NCBI RefSeq assembly: GCF_004001045.1
Contig: NZ_BIMK01000008.1
Coordinates: forward strand, 1-47,508
DNA: 47,508 bases
Source of the DNA: Paenibacillus chibensis
Lineage (GTDB): Bacteria; Bacillota; Bacilli; Paenibacillales; Paenibacillaceae
Direction of reading: 5' to 3'
The notes under the pieces were generated by a model. It did no database searches. It worked only from the letters and a program-made list of their open reading frames with translations, and was not told where the DNA came from. The translations under genes were made by a program, and so were the position numbers. Shown piece after piece: positions 1 to 8,031 of this stretch (position 1 is the first letter of the stretch; the number at the start of each line of letters is the position of its first letter).

Positions 1-37
1 AAGTGGAGGCTCCGACACTTATACTTTCTGATCTATT

Positions 38-68
38 AAAAAAACAGGCTCCCTTACCGGGCAGCCTG
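38..68 (-). terminator. Rho-independent terminator
   Basis: On the minus strand CAGGCT (68-63) pairs with AGCCTG (50-45), extended by CCC/GGG, with a short loop, and is followed directly by seven T. It would end transcription of dtd or of the structured RNA just upstream of it. Confidence 0.75.
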
Positions 69-300
69 CTTCCTGTTATTTTTTGCACGCTATCTGCTAA
101 CGCATCGGATAAGGCGCTCCTTTTCCTTTCTGGTAACCGTTCCAAAGCGGAAAAGGAATTTTGCCTGAACGCTCCAATCGAGTAGCCTCCTTAACGGAGT
201 CAAGGGGGACCAGCGGCAAGTTCTGTAAAGCAAAAGCGTGGGAGGATTGACGCATAAGATGACGGCTCCTTCGGGTACAGGCTGATGTCTATACGATCAG
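38..300 (-). ncRNA. Candidate structured RNA or leader, unidentified
   Basis: This gap downstream of dtd has no convincing gene but is rich in complementary segments on the minus strand. Pairs that can be drawn are 235-240 with 86-91 (CACGCT/AGCGTG), 215-219 with 161-165 (TTGCC/GGCAA), 196-199 with 187-190 (a CTCC/GGAG hairpin) and 149-156 with 119-126 (CCTTTTCC/GGAAAAGG). The run ends in a strong terminator at 38-68. In B. subtilis this neighbourhood carries hisS-aspS with a T-box leader and, further on, 6S RNA. I could not find the T-box core sequence here and cannot assign the region to 6S RNA, so its identity is open. It may simply be a long 3' UTR of the rel-dtd transcript. Confidence 0.22.
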
Positions 301-321
301 CATGCCCGTTCTCCCGATTTT

Positions 322-771
322 CTATGCCGTCGTTTTGCTGTCGATGATCAGCGTGACCGGTCCCCAGTTGGTAAAGGTGACGTCCATCATTTCGCCAAAC
401 CGTCCGGTCGCCACCTCCAGGCCTTTGGCAGCCAGCTCGCTGTTGAAGCGTTCATAGAGCGCCAGCGCCATATCCGGCTTAGCCGCGGCCATAAAATTGG
501 GACGTTTGCCCTTGCGGCAATCGCCGTACAAAGTAAACTGCGATACGGATAGCACGCCGCCGCCCACATCCGTGACGCTGAAATTCATTTTGCCTTCCGC
601 ATCTTCGAAAATGCGCAGGCCGGCCACCTTATCGGCCAAATACTGTGCATCCTTTTCCGTATCCTCATGGGTTACGCCAACAAGCACCATCAATCCTTGA
701 CTGATTTGGCCTGTAACTTCCCCGCTAACGGTCACTTTTGCTTCCTTGCAGCGTTGAACGACAACTCGCAT
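322..771 (-). CDS. dtd: D-aminoacyl-tRNA deacylase (Dtd)
   Basis: Cytoplasmic proofreading enzyme that hydrolyses D-amino acids (and glycine mischarged on tRNA-Ala) from tRNA, acting as a homodimer. The 149-residue length is normal for the family. The two signature motifs are present: SQFTLYGD around residues 77-84 and NWGPVT near residue 135, which form the cross-subunit active site with the Gly-cisPro element. The start MRVVVQRC is the usual family start. It lies 38 bases downstream of rel, as in other Bacillales, and is probably cotranscribed with it. No oddities were seen. Confidence 0.96.
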   Translation of the reverse strand: MRVVVQRCKEAKVTVSGEVTGQISQGLMVLVGVTHEDTEKDAQYLADKVAGLRIFEDAEGKMNFSVTDVGGGVLSVSQFTLYGDCRKGKRPNFMAAAKPDMALALYERFNSELAAKGLEVATGRFGEMMDVTFTNWGPVTLIIDSKTTA

Positions 772-809
772 GATGCTCTATGGACTCCTTTGTCATGAAA
801 ACTCGGCGA

Positions 810-2984
810 TTACTGAATAATCCGGTGTACGGTATACACGTCCTTCACGCGTTTGATCCGTTCTACTACCGAATGCAGATGATCGGTATTGCGGATCAGA
901 ATCGTCATATGAATCAGCGCCATTTTATTTTTATCCGACCGCCCGGTAACAGCGGAAATATTCGTTTTGGTCTCGGAAACCGCTTGAAGCACCTCATTGA
1001 GCAGGCCATTGCGGTCATGCCCCGTGATCTCGATATCGACGCTGTAATTCGCTTCGATTTCGGTCTCCCATTCCACTTCGATCACGCGCGCCGCTTCCTC
1101 GCCGTCTCCCGAAGCCGGGATATTCGGACAGTCGGCCCGATGGACGGAGACGCCGCGTCCGCGGGTAACATAGCCGACGATATCATCGCCCGGCACGGGA
1201 TTGCAGCAGCGTGCGAAGCGGACAAGCAGGTTGTCGATGCCTTTGACGCGAACGCCGTTGGTCGGACGCTTTCTGTCGGTTGCGACCTTGATTTCCTTTT
1301 TCTCCGAAGTCAGCTCGAGCAGGCTTGCTTCTTCCTGCTCCTTCCGGAGACGCTCGGTCAGACGGGTACAGATCTGTGCCGCCGTAATGCCGCCGAAGCC
1401 AATGCCTGAAAGCATGTCGTCCACGTCGTTAAACGCAAATTTCTTCGCGACCTCCAGCAGCTTGTCGTCCGTCGTCCACTCCGATGGATCCAGCCCCCGG
1501 CTTTTCAGCTCGCGCTCGATCATATCGCGGCCCTTTTCCACGTTTTCTTCGCGCTTTTCCTTCTTGAACCACTGCTTGATTTTGCTTCTTGCATGAGAAG
1601 ACTGCGCGATTTTGAGCCAGTCTCCGCTTGGTCCGTACGAGTGCTTCGAGGTCAGGATCTCGACGATATCGCCGGTTTTCAGGCGATGATCCAGCGGTAC
1701 GATCCGCCCGTTCACCTTGGCCCCGATCGTGCGATTCCCGACCTCGGTATGAATGCGGTAAGCAAAATCAAGCGGCACGGATCCGGAAGGAAGCTCGATA
1801 ACCTCACCTTTCGGCGTAAACACAAATACAAGATCAGAGAAAAAGTCCATCTTCAGGGATTCCACAAACTCTGACGCATCCTTCGCTTCATGCTGAAGCT
1901 CCAGAATTTCGCGGAAGAAGGTCATTTTATTCTCGAAATTGCCTCCCGGGCTCGTGCCTTCCTTGTACGCCCAGTGTGCGGCGATACCGTATTCCGCCGT
2001 ACGGTGCATTTCCGTGGTGCGGATCTGCACTTCGGTCGGTTCCCCGTTTGGTCCCACGACGGTCGTATGCAGGGACTGGTACATGTTCGCCTTCGGCATG
2101 GCAATATAGTCTTTAAAACGGCCGGGCATCGGCTTCCAAAGCGTATGGATAATGCCCAGCGTGGCATAGCAGTCCTTGATATTGTCCACAATAATGCGAA
2201 TGGCAATCAAATCATAAATCTCGTTGAACTGCTTGTTCTTCGTCGTCATTTTATTAAAGACGCTGTATATATGCTTCGGTCTGCCGGACAGATCGCCCTC
2301 GATCCCCATCTCATCCAGCTTCTCGCGAATGCGGGATATGACGGTGTCGACGAACTGTTCGCGTTCCGCGCGTTTTTTATGAATCAAATTGGCGATCCGG
2401 TAATACTGCTGCGGATTCAAGTAACGAAGCGACAAATCCTCCATTTCGCTCTTGATGGCCGAAATACCGAGACGGTCCGCGATCGGGCAAAAAATTTCAA
2501 GTGTTTCATAGGCAATTCGCCGCTGGCTTTCCTCCGACTGATATTTCAGCGTTCGCATATTATGGAGCCTGTCGGCCAGCTTGATGACAATAACCCGGAT
2601 GTCCTGCGCCATCGCGATGAACATTTTTCGGTAGTTTTCGTTCTGCTGCTCTTCCTTGGAACGGAATTGGATACGCTCCAGTTTGGTGAGCCCGTCAACC
2701 AGCAGCGCGCAGGCATTGCCGAACTTATCGCGGATTTCCTCCAGCGATACGGTCGTGTCTTCAACGACGTCATGCAGCAGCGCGGCCACGATGGAGGTCG
2801 TATCCATCATGAGGTTCACGACAATATCTGCAACCGCAAGCGGATGCAGAATATAAGGCTCGCCGGATTTGCGAACCTGGCCGTGATGGGCTTGATCCGC
2901 GAAATGATAGGCTTCCCGGATGCGTTCCAAATCTGGCCCTTTTATATAGGCTCCAGCCTTTTCAAGTAATCGCTCTATGCCCAT
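810..2984 (-). CDS. rel: Bifunctional (p)ppGpp synthetase/hydrolase Rel
   Basis: Long RSH enzyme of the stringent response, which makes and degrades (p)ppGpp on ribosomes in amino-acid starvation. From the N-terminus: HD hydrolase domain with HDVVEDT (H71-D72 counted from the chosen start), synthetase domain with the RFKDYIAMPKANMYQSLHTT region (about 289-308), TGS domain (about 385-447), the conserved-cysteine region containing RFARCCNPVPGD and HRADCPN, and a C-terminal ACT domain. Both catalytic halves look intact. The open frame extends 16 codons upstream to 3032, but homologues begin near MGIERLLEKA, so the ATG at 2984 is preferred; a GAAGGG Shine-Dalgarno lies rather far (17 bases) upstream. 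The apt-rel adjacency usual in Bacillales is broken here by an inserted block. Confidence 0.95.
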   Translation of the reverse strand: MGIERLLEKAGAYIKGPDLERIREAYHFADQAHHGQVRKSGEPYILHPLAVADIVVNLMMDTTSIVAALLHDVVEDTTVSLEEIRDKFGNACALLVDGLTKLERIQFRSKEEQQNENYRKMFIAMAQDIRVIVIKLADRLHNMRTLKYQSEESQRRIAYETLEIFCPIADRLGISAIKSEMEDLSLRYLNPQQYYRIANLIHKKRAEREQFVDTVISRIREKLDEMGIEGDLSGRPKHIYSVFNKMTTKNKQFNEIYDLIAIRIIVDNIKDCYATLGIIHTLWKPMPGRFKDYIAMPKANMYQSLHTTVVGPNGEPTEVQIRTTEMHRTAEYGIAAHWAYKEGTSPGGNFENKMTFFREILELQHEAKDASEFVESLKMDFFSDLVFVFTPKGEVIELPSGSVPLDFAYRIHTEVGNRTIGAKVNGRIVPLDHRLKTGDIVEILTSKHSYGPSGDWLKIAQSSHARSKIKQWFKKEKREENVEKGRDMIERELKSRGLDPSEWTTDDKLLEVAKKFAFNDVDDMLSGIGFGGITAAQICTRLTERLRKEQEEASLLELTSEKKEIKVATDRKRPTNGVRVKGIDNLLVRFARCCNPVPGDDIVGYVTRGRGVSVHRADCPNIPASGDGEEAARVIEVEWETEIEANYSVDIEITGHDRNGLLNEVLQAVSETKTNISAVTGRSDKNKMALIHMTILIRNTDHLHSVVERIKRVKDVYTVHRIIQ

Positions 2985-3183
2985 TCTAGTCGTTTCCGTT
3001 TCCCTTCTATATGAAATAGAACCCGCTGACATTCATCTTTAGCAGGTTCCCTGGTCAAACAAGATTTTATATAATTATGACGCTTGAATGGCTCTACGTC
3101 AATATTTCTTGCCAGGAACAGGAAGGGCGGACGGCAACAAACTTCACTTTTTAGCAAATCCCGAACATTTATTAAAAAAATGA

Positions 3184-3212
3184 TTGAAAAATGTCGGTTT
3201 CTTGGCTAATCT
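3184..3212 (+). promoter_or_regulatory. Candidate sigma-A promoter for the uracil permease gene
   Basis: TTGAAA at 3184-3189 and TAATCT at 3207-3212 are separated by 17 bases, about 50 bases ahead of the chosen TTG start. The -35 is good and the -10 is poor. No PyrR-type attenuator or purine riboswitch was recognised in the short leader. Confidence 0.35.
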
Positions 3213-3264
3213 AGATTGAATGCAATTAACGATACGAAAAATATTCGATTTGGGAGTGAGCTCA

Positions 3265-4569
3265 TTGCAACGCGAAATTCAAGTCAATGAAAGGCTGCCT
3301 TTAGGTCCGGGATTCCTGCTCAGCCTTCAGCATCTGTTCGCCATGTTTGGCAGCACGGTACTCGTGCCTAATCTGTTCGGCGTGGACCCCGGCATGATTT
3401 TGCTTATGAACGGAATCGGAACGCTGCTGTACATTTTGATTTGCCGCGGCAAAATCCCCGCCTACCTCGGTTCAAGCTTCGCCTTTATTTCTCCGGTACT
3501 GTCTGTACTCGCTGGAAGCACCGACAACTACCCGCTTGCTCTTGGAGCCTTCATCGTCACCGGTGTCATCTTCGTCGCTGTCGGACTGATCGTTCAATAT
3601 GCCGGAACCAAATGGATCGACGTCGTTTTCCCGCCCGCAGCCATGGGTGCCATTGTCGCTACCATCGGACTTGAACTTGTACCTGTCGCAGCCGGGATGG
3701 CCGGCATTATTCCGAAAGCAGGCGCTGGAGAGGACTGGTTCAATTCGAATGCGGTCATTCTTTCCATGACAACGCTGGGCGTAACCGTCATCGGAGCGGT
3801 GCTGTTCCGCGGTTTCCCCAAAATCATTCACATTCTGATCGGTATCGTGACCGGATATGTCCTGGCTTACTTTATGCCGGGCATGATCGATAAAGGTGCC
3901 ATTGCCGGTGCCCATTTGCTCACGGTACCTACGATTACGACACCTAAATTCGAGCTTTCGGCTATCCTTACGATCATTCCCGTATCCCTCGTCGTCATCG
4001 TCGAGCATATCGGACATCTGCTCGTCACGAGCAACATTGTCGGCAAGGATCTCTCCAAAGATCCCGGCCTGAATCGCTCCCTGCTGGGCAACGGCATATC
4101 TACCATTATTTCCGGATTCGTGGGATCTACCCCGAATACGACCTATGGCGAAAATATCGGAGTCATGGCGCTTACCAAGGTCTACTCGGTGTTCGTCATC
4201 GGCGGAGCCGCCGTGATCGCCATCGTGCTTTCCTTCTCCGGCACCTTCTCTTCCGTGATCGCCCACATTCCGGAGCCGGTCATGGGCGGCGTATCGCTGC
4301 TGCTGTTCGGTGTCATCGCCGCATCGGGCTTACGGATTTTCGTAGAGCAGAAGGTCGACTTCTCCAAACCGACCAACATGATCCTGGCCACGATCATCCT
4401 TGTCGTAGGCATCAGCGGCGCCCAGCTGAAATTCGGCAACGTAGAATTGAAGGGCATGGCGCTCGCCACGATCGTCGGGATCGTTCTCAGCCTGTTCTTC
4501 AAGCTGATCGAGGTTCTCGGACTGTCCAACGATAAAGACGATGAGCTCGTCGAAAAGATTCCTGACTAA
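3265..4569 (+). CDS. uraA: Uracil permease, NCS2 family (UraA/PyrP-like)
   Basis: Inner-membrane proton-coupled nucleobase importer with about 14 hydrophobic segments, 434 residues from the chosen start. Family marks are the N-terminal LSLQHLFAMFGSTVLVP stretch, the VEHIGH segment (Glu 247) and YGENIGV (Glu 296). These glutamates correspond to the uracil-binding and proton-coupling residues of E. coli UraA, so uracil is more likely than xanthine. The frame opens at an ATG at 3220, but a TTG at 3265 has GGGAGTGAG at good spacing and gives the usual start MQREIQVNERLPLGPG. It is divergent from rel and convergent with the DUF4127 gene, and is not part of a visible pyr operon. Confidence 0.88.
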   Translation: MQREIQVNERLPLGPGFLLSLQHLFAMFGSTVLVPNLFGVDPGMILLMNGIGTLLYILICRGKIPAYLGSSFAFISPVLSVLAGSTDNYPLALGAFIVTGVIFVAVGLIVQYAGTKWIDVVFPPAAMGAIVATIGLELVPVAAGMAGIIPKAGAGEDWFNSNAVILSMTTLGVTVIGAVLFRGFPKIIHILIGIVTGYVLAYFMPGMIDKGAIAGAHLLTVPTITTPKFELSAILTIIPVSLVVIVEHIGHLLVTSNIVGKDLSKDPGLNRSLLGNGISTIISGFVGSTPNTTYGENIGVMALTKVYSVFVIGGAAVIAIVLSFSGTFSSVIAHIPEPVMGGVSLLLFGVIAASGLRIFVEQKVDFSKPTNMILATIILVVGISGAQLKFGNVELKGMALATIVGIVLSLFFKLIEVLGLSNDKDDELVEKIPD

Positions 4570-4574
4570 TATCC

Positions 4575-4630
4575 AAAAGGCAAAGAGCCGGACAAGCTCC
4601 TGAGATGGAGCTTCCGGCTCTTTGCCTTTT
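4575..4630. terminator. Bidirectional terminator between convergent genes
   Basis: A nearly perfect long stem pairs AAAAGGCAAAGAGCCGG (from 4575) with CCGGCTCTTTGCCTTTT (to 4630), with an inner AAGCTCC/GGAGCTT stem and a TGAGAT loop. T runs on both strands let it serve both the uracil permease gene and the DUF4127 operon. Confidence 0.88.
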
Positions 4631-4648
4631 CAATGTATCAGAAAATAG

Positions 4649-6187
4649 CTACGACGGCCCGCCCGGATGATAGCGCACACGAAGACCCACTTCAAAGGTC
4701 CGGTTCCAAGGCATATAGCAATCGATGACCTCGACCCGCCCCCAGCCTCCGTTGATCCGTTTCTCCAGCTCGGCTCCGAGGCGCTCCTGTACGAGCCTGG
4801 AAACCTCTCCGCGCTGCCCGTCGAGCTCGAACTTGCTGAGCCCCATCGCTTCGACCTCTCCCTGATTCAGTGCCATCCTGACGACCGAGCAATAGCACAG
4901 ATCCTCCGCGTAACGCAGCGATAAGAAATCCAGGTGCTGCGGCGTTCGGCCATATTGGAGATACAGCATGGATTGGGATATGACCGTTCCCAGCGTATTC
5001 GAGCTGGTGTTCCAGCCGGCATACCCGGCAAGCTCAAACAGCATGCCTTTCTGCTTCAACAGCTTCAACAGCTTGTGATCCGCGCCGTTCGCATATCCGA
5101 CATCCGCAACCGCAACCGGTTTTCCTTTATGGCGGAGCATGTAATCCCCGTATTCCACCAGCTCGATAATGTTGCGGTACACATCGTAGCTGAAGAAGGG
5201 ATGCTGCTGCGAATCGGCTTCCATCATCGTTTCTCCCGGCGTGTTGACCAGCAGGATCAGATCCGCTTCCTCCGCCGATGAGGCCACAAGCCCGCCTGCA
5301 GCCAAAATTTGATACTTCAGGCTTTCATAGAAAAAACGATCCTCGTATAACGGCGTCACGAACGGACCCTGTACCGCAGCCATCCGCGGATAGACGAGCG
5401 GCGTCTTGCGCATGCCTTCATTGACCATTCTCGCGAGCAGGGTGCACCCTACTTCATCTGCCCCCGGATACATGTAGGTTCGCAGCTCCAGATCCCGATC
5501 GGAGATCATCGCCCGCACCTTCTCCTGATCTTTGGCCGTATGTCCGAACGGCGCCGAGTCATCCTGCGGGAAGATCATAAAATCGATCAAGCCCTCCGCG
5601 ATCAGCTCAAGCACGTCATGAATGACGGCGATATTGACGGACCTGCGGCGCATATAATCATCGATGATTTCCTCCGGCAGACGGCGCCCGATATCCGCGA
5701 GCTCCTCCAATTCGTCCATGGAGGCAATCCCCAGCTCCGCACGGTGGCTGATGTAGCCTTGGAGGAAAATCTCGCGCCCCCAGTCTCCGTAATAGTCCGG
5801 CTCCTCGTCAGCGATCGAATACTGCGGACAGCGCATCAGGAGCTGAAACGCGAAAATCCGGAGCTTCGGGTTGATTTGCTTCAGCCGCCGAAGCTTCTGC
5901 AAACGTTCCGCCACCTGCGGATGCTCCATCGCATGGAGTCTTGAAGGAATAATGCCGCCGTACAGCAGCGTATCGAGGGCTACAATGGCTCCGTCCGCAT
6001 CCCCGCACTCTTGTTCCAGCCAGCTCCAGAGTCTGTCCGTATCCCCCGGTTTCTTTTTGAGTCCCATCATATCCTGGGGCGGACGTGCCAGCTGGATCCC
6101 GGTTCCCTGTGCAAGCAGATACGGGAATTCATAATTGCACGGCCGCTCATCCAGCGGAATAAAAGCGATTTTGCTCAGCTTTTCCAT
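4649..6187 (-). CDS. DUF4127 family protein
   Basis: A 512-residue soluble protein without signal peptide or membrane segments. The N-terminal IAFIPLDERPCNYEFP followed by ARPPQDMMG and LDTLLYGGIIPSR are hallmarks of DUF4127, a family of unknown activity. Many conserved acidic, Arg and His residues (DERP, DTLLYGG, FPQDDSAPFGH, GADEVG) suggest an enzyme, possibly acting on a sugar or glycan. The ATG at 6187 has AAGGGAG nine bases upstream, and the longer frame to 6211 is less likely. It is the last gene of an operon whose other members are a sugar-binding lipoprotein and two permeases, so it probably acts on the imported substrate. The leader motif AAGGGAGCCGA is shared with the first gene of the operon. 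Confidence 0.82.
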   Translation of the reverse strand: MEKLSKIAFIPLDERPCNYEFPYLLAQGTGIQLARPPQDMMGLKKKPGDTDRLWSWLEQECGDADGAIVALDTLLYGGIIPSRLHAMEHPQVAERLQKLRRLKQINPKLRIFAFQLLMRCPQYSIADEEPDYYGDWGREIFLQGYISHRAELGIASMDELEELADIGRRLPEEIIDDYMRRRSVNIAVIHDVLELIAEGLIDFMIFPQDDSAPFGHTAKDQEKVRAMISDRDLELRTYMYPGADEVGCTLLARMVNEGMRKTPLVYPRMAAVQGPFVTPLYEDRFFYESLKYQILAAGGLVASSAEEADLILLVNTPGETMMEADSQQHPFFSYDVYRNIIELVEYGDYMLRHKGKPVAVADVGYANGADHKLLKLLKQKGMLFELAGYAGWNTSSNTLGTVISQSMLYLQYGRTPQHLDFLSLRYAEDLCYCSVVRMALNQGEVEAMGLSKFELDGQRGEVSRLVQERLGAELEKRINGGWGRVEVIDCYMPWNRTFEVGLRVRYHPGGPS

Positions 6188-6250
6188 CCTTGTCGGCTCC
6201 CTTGTCAACATAAAGTGAGTTGCAGCTCCTTGTTCGTTTATGTGCTCCGC

Positions 6251-7099
6251 TCATCCTTTAACGGCACCCGCAATGCCTTCCATATAGTAGCGCTGCGTGA
6301 ACAGGAACACGATAATGATCGGCAGCACGGAGATCATCGTTCCCGCGGCAATCCAGCCGAAATTATAGGAGAACTGCCCGTTAAGGAAAGTCAGCGCCGC
6401 GGCGAGCGGATATTTCTGCGGATCATCGAGCACGACGATCGGCCACAGGAAATTGTTCCAGAACGCCATCATTTCCAGGAGCGAAATGACCGCAATCGCA
6501 GGCTTCACGAGCGGCAGCACAAGCTGCCACCAGATCCGGAACTCGGAGGCGCCGTCCATTTTTCCCGAATCCCGAACATCCGGCGGAATGCCGAGGAAGG
6601 TCTGGCGCATGAGAAAAATGTTAAAGACCGATACGGATGAAGGCAGAACCACAGCCAGAAACGATCCTCCCAGATGCAGCCACTGAATGGTCAGGTAATG
6701 GACGATCATCGCCGTAGAGGACGGGATGATCATCGTCGCGATCAGGATCGTAAACACGAGATTCCGGCCCTTAAAACGGAACGTAGCGAGCGGATATGCT
6801 GTCAACGATGCCAGGAGCACGTTAAATATAACGCCCATGACCGTGATGACCACCGTATTGTAAATATATTTCGGGAAGTTCATGAACTGCCATACCTTCA
6901 CGTAATTATCAAAATCGATAAACGTCGGCAGGATGGCCGGCGGATTGGCGAAGACGTTTTTGCCCGGCATGAGCGATACGCTGAGCAGCCACAAGAACGG
7001 TCCCATCATGAACACGGCCAGCGCCAGCAGCAGAATATAGACGATGGTCAACCGGATTCCGGCAAGCCATGCCCTTGAATGATTGGTTGCTGTTATCAA
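6251..7099 (-). CDS. Carbohydrate ABC transporter permease, MalG type
   Basis: Integral membrane subunit of a CUT1-family sugar importer, 282 residues with six predicted membrane segments. The EAA loop that contacts the ATPase reads DGASEFRIWWQLVLPLVKP, and the C-terminal YYMEGIAGAVKG is typical of MalG-like subunits. The start is a TTG overlapping the stop of the preceding permease gene by four bases, which implies translational coupling. No ATP-binding subunit is encoded nearby; such systems in Bacillales use a shared MsmX/MsmK-type ATPase. Substrate unknown. Confidence 0.92.
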   Translation of the reverse strand: MITATNHSRAWLAGIRLTIVYILLLALAVFMMGPFLWLLSVSLMPGKNVFANPPAILPTFIDFDNYVKVWQFMNFPKYIYNTVVITVMGVIFNVLLASLTAYPLATFRFKGRNLVFTILIATMIIPSSTAMIVHYLTIQWLHLGGSFLAVVLPSSVSVFNIFLMRQTFLGIPPDVRDSGKMDGASEFRIWWQLVLPLVKPAIAVISLLEMMAFWNNFLWPIVVLDDPQKYPLAAALTFLNGQFSYNFGWIAAGTMISVLPIIIVFLFTQRYYMEGIAGAVKG

Positions 7100-7977
7100 T
7101 ACGGATTGACACCGCCTTTCTGGTTGAACCGGAATACAAGCACGCTGAGCGCGCCGATCAGAATGCTGACGATCAGCCCGAGCGCGGAGGCATAGCCGAA
7201 GTTAAACTGCTCCAGCCCCTTTTGAAAAATGTACACGCTCGAGGTCAGCGTCGAGGTTCCCGGGCCGCCCTTGGTCAAAATGTATACTTCATCGAAGACC
7301 CGGATTGCGCCCATCAGCGAGATCAGCGTACAGAACAGGATATGCGGCCGCAGCAGGGGCACGGTGATGCTCCAGATGACCCGCCAGCGGCTCGCGCCGT
7401 CAACTCTGGCGGCTTCGAACAGATCCGATGGAATTCCCTGCAGACCGGCCAGATACAGCATCATGTAATAACCGAGGCCCTTCCACATCGTAATGAACAT
7501 CAGCACGAAAAGGGCCGTGCTGCTCGTGGACAGCCAGGCGACCTGGTCACTGATTAATCCGAGCTGAAGCAGCAAGTAATTGACAACCCCATTGCTGCTG
7601 AGCAGCCAGCTCCAGATCAGGGCAACGGCTACCATGGACGTCACGACGGGGATATAATACGCCGTTCTGAATATTTTCACCCCGGGAATTTTGCCGTTGA
7701 CCAGAATCGCCATCAGGATCGAAATGATTTGTATGATCGGCACGATGATGACATAAAGCAGCGAATTCCATAAAGATATCAAAAAGTTCTTATCATGAAA
7801 TGCCTTCACGAAGTTATCAAAGCCAATGTAATGCGTTTCGGAAATGACGGAATAATCGGTAAAGGATAGCGGAATCCCGTAAATGATCGGCCAAAACACG
7901 AACACGGCAATGAGAATCAGACCCGGCGCCATAAACGCCCAAGCAGTATAGGATTCCGACCACGCCCATCTCTTCAT
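7096..7977 (-). CDS. Carbohydrate ABC transporter permease, MalF type
   Basis: Partner permease of the same CUT1 importer, 293 residues with about six membrane segments. The EAA loop is AARVDGASRWRVIWSITVP, and the region GGPGTSTLTSSVYIF is characteristic of MalF/UgpA-like subunits. It lies 54 bases downstream of the binding-protein gene with no terminator between them, and is coupled to the MalG-type gene. The pair forms the membrane channel for the sugar delivered by the lipoprotein encoded at 8032-9300. Confidence 0.92.
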   Translation of the reverse strand: MKRWAWSESYTAWAFMAPGLILIAVFVFWPIIYGIPLSFTDYSVISETHYIGFDNFVKAFHDKNFLISLWNSLLYVIIVPIIQIISILMAILVNGKIPGVKIFRTAYYIPVVTSMVAVALIWSWLLSSNGVVNYLLLQLGLISDQVAWLSTSSTALFVLMFITMWKGLGYYMMLYLAGLQGIPSDLFEAARVDGASRWRVIWSITVPLLRPHILFCTLISLMGAIRVFDEVYILTKGGPGTSTLTSSVYIFQKGLEQFNFGYASALGLIVSILIGALSVLVFRFNQKGGVNPY

Positions 7978-8031
7978 GGTGCACTCTCACCGTCCCCTTG
8001 TCTTAAATCTGACGGCTCACAAGCCGGCACG

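Noticed and set aside
1..100. T-box leader for hisS
   Set aside because: The conserved T-box core (AGGGTGGNACCGCG-like) is not present upstream of the terminator on the minus strand.
3..185. Short plus-strand reading frame at the left edge
   Set aside because: It runs across the minus-strand terminator and structured region, has no ribosome site and no recognisable protein features.
1890..2969. Long plus-strand frame of 359 codons antisense to rel
   Set aside because: It is a shadow of the strongly conserved rel gene; composition and lack of family features give no support.
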